From contig CAYYIS010000010.1 of the NCBI GenBank assembly GCA_964470965.1, positions 51,108-115,107 on the forward strand: a DNA stretch of 64,000 nucleotides, given 5' to 3'. The notes beneath the pieces are model-generated. The model ran no database searches, was not told where the DNA came from, and worked only from the letters and a program-made list of their open reading frames with translations. A program made the position numbers and the translations under genes. Each line of letters opens with the position of its first letter. Position 1 is the first letter of the stretch. This DNA is from CAYYIS01 sp964470965. Its GTDB lineage: Bacteria > JAAXHH01 > JABIQT01. Shown here piece by piece: positions 47,953-57,090 of this stretch.

Positions 47953-48930
47953 ATGACCGACTACCTTTTATCCAGAGACTGGGACCGGGATGTAGTGACT
48001 TATCCGGATCCTGCCATTGAGATACTCGATCCGCGGTTTAGCCCTTATGTGCTTGGTACTGCCGCCATAGAGCGCCTATTTACCGGTGCACGCTGGAGTG
48101 AAGGTCCGGTGTGGTTCGGCGACAACCGTTGTCTGATTTGGAGTGACATCCCCAACAATCGGATGCTCAGATGGACAGAAGATACCGGTGCCGTCAGCGT
48201 GTTTCGGTCACATTCCAACAACACCAATGGCAACACCCGCGACCGGGAGGGGCGCATCATCTCCTGCGAGCACGACACCCGGCGGGTTACCCGCACGGAA
48301 TACGACGGTACCATCACGGTGCTCATGGATCAGTTTGAAGGCAAGCCGCTTAACGCACCCAACGATGTGGTGGTTCGCTCGGACGGATCGATCTGGTTCA
48401 CGGATCCCGGTTACGGTATCCTCATGAACTACGAGGGCCATTTGGCGGAGTACGAACTGCCTACCAACGTTTACCGCCTGGACCCCAGGACCGGTCAGTC
48501 TACCGTCGTGGCGGACGATTTCGAAAAGCCGAACGGCCTGTGTTTTTCACCCGATGAATCCAGAATGTACATCGTGGACACGGGCAGTTCCCATAATCCG
48601 GACGGTCCGGCGCATATCCGGAGATTCGATGTGGTGGAAGGGAAACGGCTCACCGGTGGGGAAGTGTTCGCGGATCTGAAGCCCGCTATGTCGGACGGCA
48701 TCCGCACGGATCGGGCCGGCAACCTGTGGGCCAGTGCCGGATGGGGTGGAGCCGAGCACAACGGAGTCTGGTGCTACGCACCTGACGGAGATCTGATCGG
48801 TAAAATTCATCTGCCCGAGCCTGTAGCGAACCTGTGTTTTGGGGGGGTTAAGAAGAACCGCTTGTTTATGACCGCCAGCCAGTCACTCTATGCCGTGTAC
48901 GTCGAAGCGCAGGGCGCGCAGTATCCGTAG
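47953..48930 (+). CDS. SMP-30/gluconolactonase family lactonase
   Basis: A 325-residue six-bladed beta-propeller lactonase. The divalent-metal glutamate lies in WSEGPVWFGDNRCLIWSD, the conserved PNDVVVRSDGSIWFTDPGYG segment follows, and PNGLCFSPDESRMYIVD carries the next metal aspartate. It hydrolyses a sugar lactone. I prefer the ATG at 47953 because GAGAGG precedes it by 4 bases. An ATG at 47941 is possible. It is followed after 11 bases by the HAD gene. Confidence 0.9.
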   Translation: MTDYLLSRDWDRDVVTYPDPAIEILDPRFSPYVLGTAAIERLFTGARWSEGPVWFGDNRCLIWSDIPNNRMLRWTEDTGAVSVFRSHSNNTNGNTRDREGRIISCEHDTRRVTRTEYDGTITVLMDQFEGKPLNAPNDVVVRSDGSIWFTDPGYGILMNYEGHLAEYELPTNVYRLDPRTGQSTVVADDFEKPNGLCFSPDESRMYIVDTGSSHNPDGPAHIRRFDVVEGKRLTGGEVFADLKPAMSDGIRTDRAGNLWASAGWGGAEHNGVWCYAPDGDLIGKIHLPEPVANLCFGGVKKNRLFMTASQSLYAVYVEAQGAQYP

Positions 48931-48941
48931 GGGAGTGTTTG

Positions 48942-49700
48942 ATGCTGATATTTGATTTTGACGGTGTTCTGATCGACTCGGTCAACGAGATGTCGGTCTC
49001 CGCATACAACACTTTAACTGGAGAGTTGATAACGTCGCTGGAGGAACTGCCGGGCAATGCGGCGGGCCTGTTCCGGACAAACCGCTACCACATTCAGACA
49101 GCGGGTGACGGCGTTGCGCTGATGGGGTGGTGCATGGTTCACGCAGACAAACCGTCGGATTACAGGATGACAGAACCTGAATATCAGGCGCAAAAGCAGA
49201 ATGTGGAGGGATCCATGAAAGAACGGTCCCTGCGGTTTTTCGAGGTGCGCAAGCGATTTCTGGATCACGATACCCTTCGCTGGCGTGCTCTCAACAAGCC
49301 TTATCAGCCGATGTGGGATCACCTCAAGTTACAGGGCGGGCAGGATGTGGTGATCCTTACGCACAAAAACCGGGAAGCGGTCATCAATCTGTGCCATCAT
49401 TACGGGCTTATGGTGTTGCCTGATAACATTTTTTCAGGTGATCAGGGGGCCAGCAAGATCAGCAATTTTCTGCAGATTCAGACTTCCTTCGGACAGCGTG
49501 ACTATACGTTCTTGGACGATAACATCGAGAACCTGCGGGAACTGAACGAACATTTCAACCGGAAACAGCCGGTAATCCGCCTGCTATTGGCTTCTTGGGG
49601 TTACACAGGTCCGAATGACCAGGAAAAATCCGAACAACTCGGCTATCAGTCTGTCTCACAGGATGACGTTGTAAAGATGCTGGCCAATGGTTTCGGTTAG
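48942..49700 (+). CDS. HAD-superfamily hydrolase
   Basis: A 252-residue haloacid dehalogenase-like phosphatase. Motif I is DFDGVLIDS with nucleophile Asp6, motif II VVILTHKNRE, and motif IV the paired aspartates in FLDDNIENL. A helical cap lies between motifs I and II. It probably removes phosphate from a small metabolite. ATG 48942 follows GGAG by about 8 bases. It ends in a 4-base overlap with the convergent TIM-barrel gene. Confidence 0.85.
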   Translation: MLIFDFDGVLIDSVNEMSVSAYNTLTGELITSLEELPGNAAGLFRTNRYHIQTAGDGVALMGWCMVHADKPSDYRMTEPEYQAQKQNVEGSMKERSLRFFEVRKRFLDHDTLRWRALNKPYQPMWDHLKLQGGQDVVILTHKNREAVINLCHHYGLMVLPDNIFSGDQGASKISNFLQIQTSFGQRDYTFLDDNIENLRELNEHFNRKQPVIRLLLASWGYTGPNDQEKSEQLGYQSVSQDDVVKMLANGFG

Positions 49701-50521
49701 ACGAGTCCCTGATACCATGTGATAAACTTCGGAAACATCACCTCCGGTTCCGGTAGATTCCGGTGCCAGCGTTTTTCGTGTTCGAACAGTAACCACCCGT
49801 CGTAGCCGCGCTGCCGCAGCATGCCGAGTGCTTCGGCCAGGGGTAATTGTCCATCGCCGGGTGGGACGTATCGCCAGCCGTCTTCCATGGCTTGAGGGTG
49901 TGACCGGTCGTAGATCGCGTCCTTCACGTGAAGACAGTAAATTCTGTCTCCCAGTGCTGCCAGTGAGACGGGGGGCGCCTCACCGCCTACTCTCGCAGTA
50001 TGCCCCATATCCCAAAGGACCCCGAAGGAAGGGTGCGGGATTCGATCCAGCAAAAGCTTACAGTCCCTCGCTGCTATCCAGGTGTCGTGCGATTCGAATA
50101 CCCATTTGAATCTGTCGGCGCCATCCAAGGAAAGTAACGCATCCATGGTAACCCGCCCGACGTCTGCCAGGTCCGGTTTCGACCATTTTTCAATATCCCC
50201 TCCGCCAAACACACGGACGGTATCAACGTTCAATTCGTGGGCCAGAGGAATAGTTCGCCGGGCTTCCTCGAGATTGGCCTCTAATTTTTCTTTTTCACAG
50301 ATTTTAAGGCTGGAACTGATACCGCTCACCACCATCCCCGCATCGGAGAATTTCCGTTTTGTGACTGACAGGTCGGTTGTGAATTCCGGTGTTACGGTAA
50401 CATCGATCTGATTCTGAATCCCACGAAAATCGACTCCCTGGTAACCGAAAGCGCTGCCCTTGCGACAGATGGCATCGACATCCCAATCCGGACAGCCCAG
50501 TGTAGAAAATCCTAATTTCAT
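49697..50521 (-). CDS. Sugar phosphate isomerase/epimerase-like TIM barrel, first of two
   Basis: A 274-residue xylose-isomerase-like (AP endonuclease 2) TIM barrel. The start reads STLGCPDWDVDAICRKGSAF. Candidate metal residues are Glu in VFESHDTW, Asp/His in LWDMGHTARVGG and Glu in LFEHEKRW. The family isomerises or epimerises sugars or inositols. It is divergent from the second TIM-barrel gene with 115 bases between. Substrate unknown. Confidence 0.87.
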   Translation of the reverse strand: MKLGFSTLGCPDWDVDAICRKGSAFGYQGVDFRGIQNQIDVTVTPEFTTDLSVTKRKFSDAGMVVSGISSSLKICEKEKLEANLEEARRTIPLAHELNVDTVRVFGGGDIEKWSKPDLADVGRVTMDALLSLDGADRFKWVFESHDTWIAARDCKLLLDRIPHPSFGVLWDMGHTARVGGEAPPVSLAALGDRIYCLHVKDAIYDRSHPQAMEDGWRYVPPGDGQLPLAEALGMLRQRGYDGWLLFEHEKRWHRNLPEPEVMFPKFITWYQGLV

Positions 50522-50636
50522 GGAGTACCTCGTTTTTTGAAGAATGCATACGGAATTATCCCTTGATTCCGCAGTATATTTAAAACAATATTATTACACG
50601 ATCGACAATCGCAAGCGTTTTTCTCAGGAGATTATC

Positions 50637-51521
50637 ATGCCGAGTACTGCTCTCTCTACCTGGAGTATTCATAATGCGCTCGGATCGACCTATCGGTGTG
50701 CAGACGACGGATCGGATCGGATGATCGAGGTTCGGCACCAACCCGGCGTAATGACACTGCTGGGTGTGCCCGCCCGCATGGCTTCGCTCGGCATTCGCAA
50801 TCTGGAGATCTGCCATTTCCATTTCCCCAGCGTGGCCGATTCGTACATAGACGCATTACGAAGTGCGCTGGAAGAGGCGGACATCTCACTGTACAGCATT
50901 CTTATAGATGCGGGCGACATCACCCATCCGGATGAAAATCAGCGGGAAGCGGACTTGGCATGGATACGCTCGTGGCTCGATATCGCCGGCCGTTGCGGTG
51001 CAACGCATGCCCGTATAATCGCGGGAGAGGCGGAAGCCAAGGGTAGCGGCGAGCTCATAGACCATCCGGCCGTAAGGTTGAGCGCCGAAAACCTGACAGT
51101 GCTTGCGGCGTACGGCAAAAACCGGGGAGTACAGGTCATCACCGAGAATTTCCGCAGACTTACCAGACGGCCGGAACCGCTTCTTGCGATTTTGAGGCTT
51201 TGCGAAGGCGCCCTCGGTCTGTGTGTCGATTTCGGCAACTATCCCGATACCACCCGGTACGACGATTTGGCCGCGATTCTACCCCATGCTACGTCTATCC
51301 ACGCCAAACCGGAATACGATGTGGCCGGTGTGATGGAACGGTCTGATTTCATCCGATGTCTTGACCTGGCACGCGACGCTGATTTCGAAGGTCCCTATTC
51401 GCTGATCTTTTCGGGCGAAGGAGATGAATGGCAGGGTGTGGCCGGGATTCGGGATGTGGTGACGACACACACCCGGGAAACTTCTTCTACATCATACAGG
51501 GAGTTCGGTGATGGCGCTTGA
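50637..51521 (+). CDS. Sugar phosphate isomerase/epimerase-like TIM barrel, second of two
   Basis: A 294-residue AP-endonuclease-2-type TIM barrel. Metal-site residues appear in VITENFRRLTR, LCVDFGNYPDTTRYDD and SIHAKPEYDV. The ATG at 50637 follows AGGAG at normal distance. An upstream in-frame ATG at 50544 would add 31 AT-rich-coded residues and is less likely. The 3' end overlaps the start of the MORN-like gene by 11 bases. Confidence 0.87.
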   Translation: MPSTALSTWSIHNALGSTYRCADDGSDRMIEVRHQPGVMTLLGVPARMASLGIRNLEICHFHFPSVADSYIDALRSALEEADISLYSILIDAGDITHPDENQREADLAWIRSWLDIAGRCGATHARIIAGEAEAKGSGELIDHPAVRLSAENLTVLAAYGKNRGVQVITENFRRLTRRPEPLLAILRLCEGALGLCVDFGNYPDTTRYDDLAAILPHATSIHAKPEYDVAGVMERSDFIRCLDLARDADFEGPYSLIFSGEGDEWQGVAGIRDVVTTHTRETSSTSYREFGDGA

Positions 51522-51960
51522 GGAAGGTAAAATCGTCAACGGGAATAAAGTAGGTGTGTGGACGGTGTACTACGCGAACGGCAACAAGCGCAGCGTGGGA
51601 TCATTTGAAGCAGGCGTGCGGGTGGGGAAGTGGGTGTACTACTACCCAAACGGCAACAAAGAACGAGAGGGAACGTTCCGAAATGGTCTTTACGAAGGTC
51701 TTTATACCTCATACCACCGGAACGGAAACAAGAACTACGAAGGCATGTATGGCCCCCACCGGGGCAAATCCACAGACGGCAAAAAGGAAGGCGTTTGGAG
51801 TAGCTTTTCAGAGGACGGGGAAACGGTCTGGCGTCTCATTACCTACAAACGCGGCGCGCGCACGAAGCCGGACGAATATCCCCTCGGTCTCTGCTCCATG
51901 TGCCGCGAGCCGCTGAAGGATCCTGACTCAGACCTGTGTGTTGCCTGCCGGAAGGAATAG
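51511..51960 (+). CDS. MORN-like repeat protein with C-terminal double CxxC
   Basis: A 149-residue protein made of about four W/Y-G-N-G-N-K type repeats of about 23 residues (VYYANGNKRSVGSFEAGVRV, YYYPNGNKEREGTFRNGL), as in YwqK/MORN_2 proteins. A zinc-knuckle-like C-terminus follows (Cys128, Cys131, Cys143, Cys146). There is no signal peptide. GGGAG precedes the ATG, which overlaps the TIM-barrel gene. The cytosolic form plus a metal knuckle is unlike its exported paralogue at 52506. Confidence 0.75.
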   Translation: MALEEGKIVNGNKVGVWTVYYANGNKRSVGSFEAGVRVGKWVYYYPNGNKEREGTFRNGLYEGLYTSYHRNGNKNYEGMYGPHRGKSTDGKKEGVWSSFSEDGETVWRLITYKRGARTKPDEYPLGLCSMCREPLKDPDSDLCVACRKE

Positions 51961-52505
51961 CCGACGTTTTTCTCCGGAGAGCACAAGCCTCTATCCAAAG
52001 CCGAACAACGTTTTGTCCCCACGGAACTGAGCCAGGTCACCACATCCTCATTATATCAAAAGACGTCCGCATCCCGTTACAGATTAGCGCTTCCGATTCC
52101 AGGGCGCCTGTCGATACGTGGCACGTAAAGCCGTAAAAAAACATTTAAGAGATTAGGTTGCTCACCCGTACGGCAAGACGGTGTGTGCAATTCAGAACGG
52201 CCGATTTTGTATCGGACACCTGTTCGCCGCACGCTCCGCTGTTTTATCTCTTTGAATAATACCGATTTCGAAATGTGCCTTTAAAGATACCCCATGGACG
52301 TCCAGGGATTTGGTCAGACGGTATACGAGAGAGACGTTCTCCACAGATCCATAGTCAAATGCCGATAGCGGGCGTTGAAAACCGTTTAAAAACCGGCGGA
52401 TTCCGACTGATTATTTGACTAACTTCTGTGATTGTGTTATTATGAATGAGACTGATTTTAACCACTCTCAAATGCAAACACTATTATTCAGAGAGAGAAA
52501 TCCCG
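51961..52505. other. Intergenic with an unassigned minus-strand open stretch
   Basis: About 545 bases between the two MORN-like genes. The minus strand is open from 52410 to 52192 (72 codons, no start codon) and reads like protein (SAFDYGSVENVSLVYRL, then LDVHGVSLKAHFEIG). It may be the 3' remnant of a lost gene. No family recognised. Upstream of 52506 there is an AT-rich segment that could hold the promoter. Confidence 0.35.
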
Positions 52506-53144
52506 ATGAATCGGAAAATTCCCCATCGATTTCATTTAGTTTTGATACCGGTCGTTCTCATCATGTTGCTCTGGATCCCGGTAGCTGAAGGGCAGAAAGC
52601 TACAGGTCCGCCCAGTACTGGAAAATGGACGGAACGCTTTGCCAACGGTAAGAAAAAAACCGAGGGAAAATATCTCGACAGGAAGAAGGACAGTAAGTGG
52701 ACGGAGTGGCACTCCAACGGCAAAAAGGCTGCCGAAGGGAAGTATAAGAACGGCAAGCGAGAGGGTGAATGGAAATACTGGGACCGGAACGGAAAGAAAA
52801 AATCTAACGAATCATATAAAGCGGGTATTCATCACGGTCCCTGGGTGGGTTGGTACCTGAACGGAAGGAAACAGTTCGAGAAGAAATACGAAGACGGCAG
52901 ATCTCACGGAAAGTGGGTGGAGTATTGGCCTACTGGTGACAAGAAATACGTCGGTACCTATGCAAAAGGTAAGAAGCAGGGGCTCTGGACAGGCTGGCAT
53001 GAAAGTGGCAAAAAACAATACGAAGGTGAATACGAAAACGGCAGACAAGAAGGGCTCTGGAAATTCTGGGACTACGACGGCAAGAGAGAGTCCGACGAAC
53101 AATATCGACGCGGTCGCCGTGTTGCCGTTATACCTCGCAAGTAG
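52506..53144 (+). CDS. Exported MORN-like repeat protein
   Basis: A 212-residue protein. A signal peptide or anchor (about 10-28) ends before GQKATG and is followed by about seven tandem repeats of the type W-x-x-x-x-x-N-G-K-K-x-x-E-G-x-Y (WTEWHSNGKKAAEGKYKNG, WTGWHESGKKQYEGEYENG). They are rich in lysine and glycine, as in YwqK-like proteins. I start at ATG 52506 with AGAGAGA upstream. The role is probably envelope-associated. No enzyme motif is present. Confidence 0.75.
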   Translation: MNRKIPHRFHLVLIPVVLIMLLWIPVAEGQKATGPPSTGKWTERFANGKKKTEGKYLDRKKDSKWTEWHSNGKKAAEGKYKNGKREGEWKYWDRNGKKKSNESYKAGIHHGPWVGWYLNGRKQFEKKYEDGRSHGKWVEYWPTGDKKYVGTYAKGKKQGLWTGWHESGKKQYEGEYENGRQEGLWKFWDYDGKRESDEQYRRGRRVAVIPRK

Positions 53145-53336
53145 AAACCTACTGTACCCATCATCGTCAGCGCCCAGGGCAGCCAGCGTAAGGTTCTACT
53201 CCGCCGAGGAGGCAGCCTTTAGTTTTCTGGTAAGACCGGCTCGCTCTCAGTACCGTGCCCTACGCGCTCACTCCATTATTGATACGTTCCCCATATTCCG
53301 GTTTTTCCTGTCCGAAAATTGGATAACCACCTCTCC

Positions 53337-54809
53337 TTACGGCACGTATGAAACATTTGAGTCTTTCGGCGGCATGGGATTATGCGTACCCCGCTGACCC
53401 GATAGACCACGGTTAGGACCCCGGGTGTACTCTCTGTCCGGCAATCCCACCAGCTGTCCGTCCTGAATCCACTGCTCATCGCCCCCGTAAAGTTCCCCCA
53501 TCAACTGCTCTGTCAGCCGCTTGCGAATCTTGGTGTGGTCGGATGATCTCGACAGATCGGTCCTTTCTTCGGGGTCCTGCACGATATCGAACATCTGAAA
53601 CCGGTTTCCTACTGGATAGTAGATCAGCTTGAACCGCCCGTCGTGCATCATCCGTGTAGCCTGTGCGTTTTCGCCGGATTCTCCATAAAGGTGGCTGCGG
53701 CGTTCATCACCGACCATCGATAGTCCTTCAACCGTATCCGGGATGTTGATACCGGCCAGGTCCAATAGAGTAGGCATCACATCCTGCCAGCAAACCAGGC
53801 GATCGTCGATCCGGTGGTGGCCGACTCTTTCGTCGCCCGCCGTGCCCAGGAGGATCATTGGAACGTTGGCGGATTGCTCGTAGTACAGCCGTTTCGCCCA
53901 TAGTCCGTGGGTGCCGAGCATGTCCCCATGGTCGGCGGTGAAAAGAATGATGGTGTCATCCAGCAAACCTTCCTCCCGTAACGTGCCAATGACGACCCGC
54001 AGCTGATGGTCGATATGGGTGCATAATGCATAGAATGCCCGGAGTGCCCAGGTCACCTGGCTTGTGTTCATACCATCAAATTTGTCCCTTATTGACTGTA
54101 ACGTGTACGGGAGCGATTCCGGATCGGAGGCCCAGGATCCTGTGTAGGGCGTACCAGGATCCTCATCCCGGTAGAGGTCAAGATAGCTTTGGAGCGGCAC
54201 CAGCGGCGGATGGGGGTGGCAGTACGACAGATACCAGAATCCGGGTTTGGTAGGATCACGCCGTTTGATGGTGCGTGACATTTGCTGCGTAGTCCAGTTG
54301 GTGGCGTGCATTGCCTCCGGGAGGTGCCAGGGACGGTGAGAATATTCGTTATTGCTCATCCCGTGCGTGAACGCATCTCCCGCGTATCCGTTATCGGCCA
54401 GGAACAGTTCGTAATCATCGATAGCCCCCAGATGCGGTCGTCCTTCTTCCAGCAGGATAACATCGTCAAAACCTATCCGGTCCCGCTGCGGATATACATG
54501 CAACTTACCGACTGCATACGCCTGATACCCCGCATCCCGGAACGTTTGCGCCACGTTAGGGGCCTGGGGCATGGGTTCGTTAACTTTGAATACCCGGTCA
54601 CCGTGTGAACGGGGCGAAAGTCCGGTCATTAGCGTGCGACGGGCCGGGATGCAGACCGGGCATTCACTGTACGCCCTGGAAAATCGTACGCCGCTCTGCG
54701 TCAGTGTATCTAACGTGGGCGTATGGATCACCGGATGACCGGCAACCCCAAACAGCGTGCCCGGCCAGTGATCAGTGCAGATAAGCAATACGTTGGGCCT
54801 GTTCGACAC
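53337..54809 (-). CDS. Sulfatase (arylsulfatase-type)
   Basis: A 490-residue alkaline phosphatase-fold sulfatase. The N-terminal metal aspartate lies in LLICTDHWPG. The formylglycine signature is Cys53 in CIPARRTLMTG, with the second metal site in FTADHGDMLGTHGLW. GTG start with AAAGGAG upstream. It follows the second sulfatase after 15 bases, so the two are co-transcribed. No signal peptide is visible. It removes a sulfate ester from an unknown substrate. No maturation enzyme (anSME) lies in the window. Confidence 0.93.
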   Translation of the reverse strand: MSNRPNVLLICTDHWPGTLFGVAGHPVIHTPTLDTLTQSGVRFSRAYSECPVCIPARRTLMTGLSPRSHGDRVFKVNEPMPQAPNVAQTFRDAGYQAYAVGKLHVYPQRDRIGFDDVILLEEGRPHLGAIDDYELFLADNGYAGDAFTHGMSNNEYSHRPWHLPEAMHATNWTTQQMSRTIKRRDPTKPGFWYLSYCHPHPPLVPLQSYLDLYRDEDPGTPYTGSWASDPESLPYTLQSIRDKFDGMNTSQVTWALRAFYALCTHIDHQLRVVIGTLREEGLLDDTIILFTADHGDMLGTHGLWAKRLYYEQSANVPMILLGTAGDERVGHHRIDDRLVCWQDVMPTLLDLAGINIPDTVEGLSMVGDERRSHLYGESGENAQATRMMHDGRFKLIYYPVGNRFQMFDIVQDPEERTDLSRSSDHTKIRKRLTEQLMGELYGGDEQWIQDGQLVGLPDREYTRGPNRGLSGQRGTHNPMPPKDSNVSYVP

Positions 54810-54824
54810 AGGATCTCCTTTCGT

Positions 54825-56288
54825 TTAATAAACTTCCTTCATTGTATTGAACCAGCCCTTTACGGGGTCATCCAGGGTTTGCAGATATCTCTCCATGCGA
54901 TTCATCAGGTCCTTGCGCACGTCTTCGTAGTCGGCATAGCCGTACACGTTGTTGAGCTGGTAAGGGTCTTTTTCCAAGTCATACAGTTCGCCCCTGTCAG
55001 AGGAGTTGAATGTAAACTGATGTGTTCGGGTGCGTACCATGCGCTGGTTGGCTATGGAGAAGTGGCGGTTGAAGATGCAGAACACTTCCTCCCGGCCGTT
55101 GTAGCTGTCGTCTCCGAGCATGCCAGGCAGGAACGACTCTCCATCCAGGTGGTCGGGCACATCGAGGCCGGCCATGTCGAGCGATGAGTGCATTACTTCG
55201 TGGAGATAATAGAAGTTGTCGTTCACGGAGCCGGGGTTTCTGCATTCGGGATGAGACACCACCATCGGAATACGGTAGATCTCATCGTACATGAATTCGC
55301 CCTTTTCGATCAGGCGGTGGGCACCCAGGCAGTCGCCGTGGTCGGAGGTGAAGATCACCACGGTATTGTCCGCCTGCCCCATGGCCTCCAGCGCGGCCAT
55401 GATGCGGCCGACCATGTCGTCGATCAGGGTACAGTGGCCGTAGTAGCGGGCGGCGATTTCCTGGAAGCCTTTCCAACCATAATCGCCCAGTCCCCACATC
55501 TTTTCAATGAGCGACTGGATACCGGGTTTTCGTTCGAACGTTTCGCAGTAGCTCGGGTGTTCGGCGATCTCACGGGGATCGTACATGGAAAAATACGGCT
55601 CCGGCACCAGGCACGGCGTATGCGGTCCCCAGAAGTTGGCCCACATGAAAAACGGCTGGTCGTGGCCGGATATCTCCTCCATCACCCGGATCGTCTCATC
55701 GGCGACGAAATACTCGATGCTTGACTCCACCGGCCCATTGTGCAGCGCGAACATCTCCTGACGTGAGGTGGGCGGGTTTTTCCCGGAGAACCGCTTTGTG
55801 ACGGTGGGGATGTCAAATCCCCTCTCCTTCAGATATTCCTCATAATAATTCGGTTTGTTGAGTGGTCCGGCACCGAACTGAAGTCCGGGCAGCACCTTGG
55901 AAGCGGGAAAGCCATACCCGAGGAAATCCTTACCTGTGAATCCGAGATCGCTGGGACCACGTTTGTGATCCGCGTGCCATTTCCCGGCATAGCCGCTTAC
56001 GTAATCGGCTTCCTCCAGGTAGTGGTTGATACCTCGGACACCTTCGTTGATGGTAAGGCTGTTGGCGGTGACGCCGTGTTTATGCGGATACAGACCGGTA
56101 TAAAACGACGCCCGCGCCGGAGAGCAGATGGCGGTCGGTGTGAACGCGTGGGTGAACAGCACACCGTTTTCCGCGAGACGATCCACATGCGGCATTCGGC
56201 AGGTGGGATTGAGACCATAGGCGCTGACAGTATCGTAGCGCTGTTGGTCCGTCATCAGGACAAGTATATTGGGACGATCGGTCGGCAT
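54825..56288 (-). CDS. Sulfatase, second of tandem pair
   Basis: A 487-residue sulfatase. The start reads NILVLMTDQQRYDT with the metal aspartate, the formylglycine cysteine is Cys55 in CSPARASFYTG, and the lower metal site is in FTSDHGDCLGAHRL. The ATG at 56288 is chosen because GGAG lies about 7 bases upstream. A longer frame to 56351 runs through the terminator-like hairpin. It is the first gene of the sulfatase pair. Confidence 0.93.
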   Translation of the reverse strand: MPTDRPNILVLMTDQQRYDTVSAYGLNPTCRMPHVDRLAENGVLFTHAFTPTAICSPARASFYTGLYPHKHGVTANSLTINEGVRGINHYLEEADYVSGYAGKWHADHKRGPSDLGFTGKDFLGYGFPASKVLPGLQFGAGPLNKPNYYEEYLKERGFDIPTVTKRFSGKNPPTSRQEMFALHNGPVESSIEYFVADETIRVMEEISGHDQPFFMWANFWGPHTPCLVPEPYFSMYDPREIAEHPSYCETFERKPGIQSLIEKMWGLGDYGWKGFQEIAARYYGHCTLIDDMVGRIMAALEAMGQADNTVVIFTSDHGDCLGAHRLIEKGEFMYDEIYRIPMVVSHPECRNPGSVNDNFYYLHEVMHSSLDMAGLDVPDHLDGESFLPGMLGDDSYNGREEVFCIFNRHFSIANQRMVRTRTHQFTFNSSDRGELYDLEKDPYQLNNVYGYADYEDVRKDLMNRMERYLQTLDDPVKGWFNTMKEVY

Positions 56289-56356
56289 GGTAAGACTCCG
56301 GTGGATGTGCGACGCAATCAAGGAACAAATGGAGGGATCACGAATCTCCAAAACAG

Positions 56357-56389
56357 AAAAAGAGGACTGATATACGCAAGCCCTCTTTT
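56357..56389 (-). terminator. Rho-independent terminator after the redoxin gene
   Basis: On the minus strand, AAAAGAGG pairs with CCTCTTTT around a 16-base loop, followed by a T-rich tract. It lies about 50 bases past the stop of the redoxin gene and would end the dsbD-redoxin transcript before the sulfatase operon. The stem is symmetrical and could act in both directions. Confidence 0.6.
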
Positions 56390-56435
56390 GTTTACTATCC
56401 CATACTGATTGCGACGGTTCGTTTCTACATCACGG

Positions 56436-57062
56436 TCAGTACTTCACCGTACAGCCATACGCCTTGGTGGCTTTGACCGGTACATCCTGACCTGCCAGGA
56501 CGGCATCAAGTGACATGGAGACATAGTTATCCGCTTTTTTTATATCGGCTTGATTTGCGGTCGGAATCGAATCAATGGCGCCCATGTAGACCAGGGTGCC
56601 TTCCGGGTTCACCACATACATATGCGGTGTGTTGGTCGCACCATACAGGCGTCCAACCGTACCGTCCTGGTCTTTCAGGTAGGCCGTCAGGCTCGATCCA
56701 TGATCTTCCCAGCGTCGATGGATCTCTTCGTCTTCGAAGTTGCCCTGGGAACCCGGTTTGTTGGAGCAGATGGCCAGCCAGACCACACCTTGGTCCCTGT
56801 AGGTTTTCTGGAGTGCCTGCATATTGCCACTCTCGTAGTGTTTTCCGACGAAGGGGCAGTCGTAGTTGATCCACTCCATCACCACGTATTTGCCTCTGTA
56901 GTCGGACAGTGACACGTGGTTGCCATTGGTATCTGTTAGCGTAAAATCTAACGCAGGCTGACCCACCCGGACTTGACCGTTTGCTTTGGGTTCGGGTGTG
57001 ACACCAAGGAACATGCCGAACGCCACCATAGCGCCCAGCCCGGTGATTATATATTTCTTCAA
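56436..57062 (-). CDS. Thioredoxin-like (redoxin/AhpC-TSA) exported protein
   Basis: A 208-residue thioredoxin-fold protein with an N-terminal hydrophobic signal or anchor (about 4-28). A single active cysteine, Cys69, is found in YDCPFVGKHY, and a second conserved cysteine is near the end (Cys204 in YGCTVKY). This pair is typical of peroxiredoxin-like exported redoxins. I start at TTG 57062 behind a strong GGAAGGGG. An ATG at 57101 would overlap dsbD and lacks a ribosome site. It is 28 bases after the dsbD-like gene and likely receives electrons from it. Confidence 0.82.
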   Translation of the reverse strand: MKKYIITGLGAMVAFGMFLGVTPEPKANGQVRVGQPALDFTLTDTNGNHVSLSDYRGKYVVMEWINYDCPFVGKHYESGNMQALQKTYRDQGVVWLAICSNKPGSQGNFEDEEIHRRWEDHGSSLTAYLKDQDGTVGRLYGATNTPHMYVVNPEGTLVYMGAIDSIPTANQADIKKADNYVSMSLDAVLAGQDVPVKATKAYGCTVKY

Positions 57063-57090
57063 GCTAAATCCCCTTCCTCTGTATGACGCC

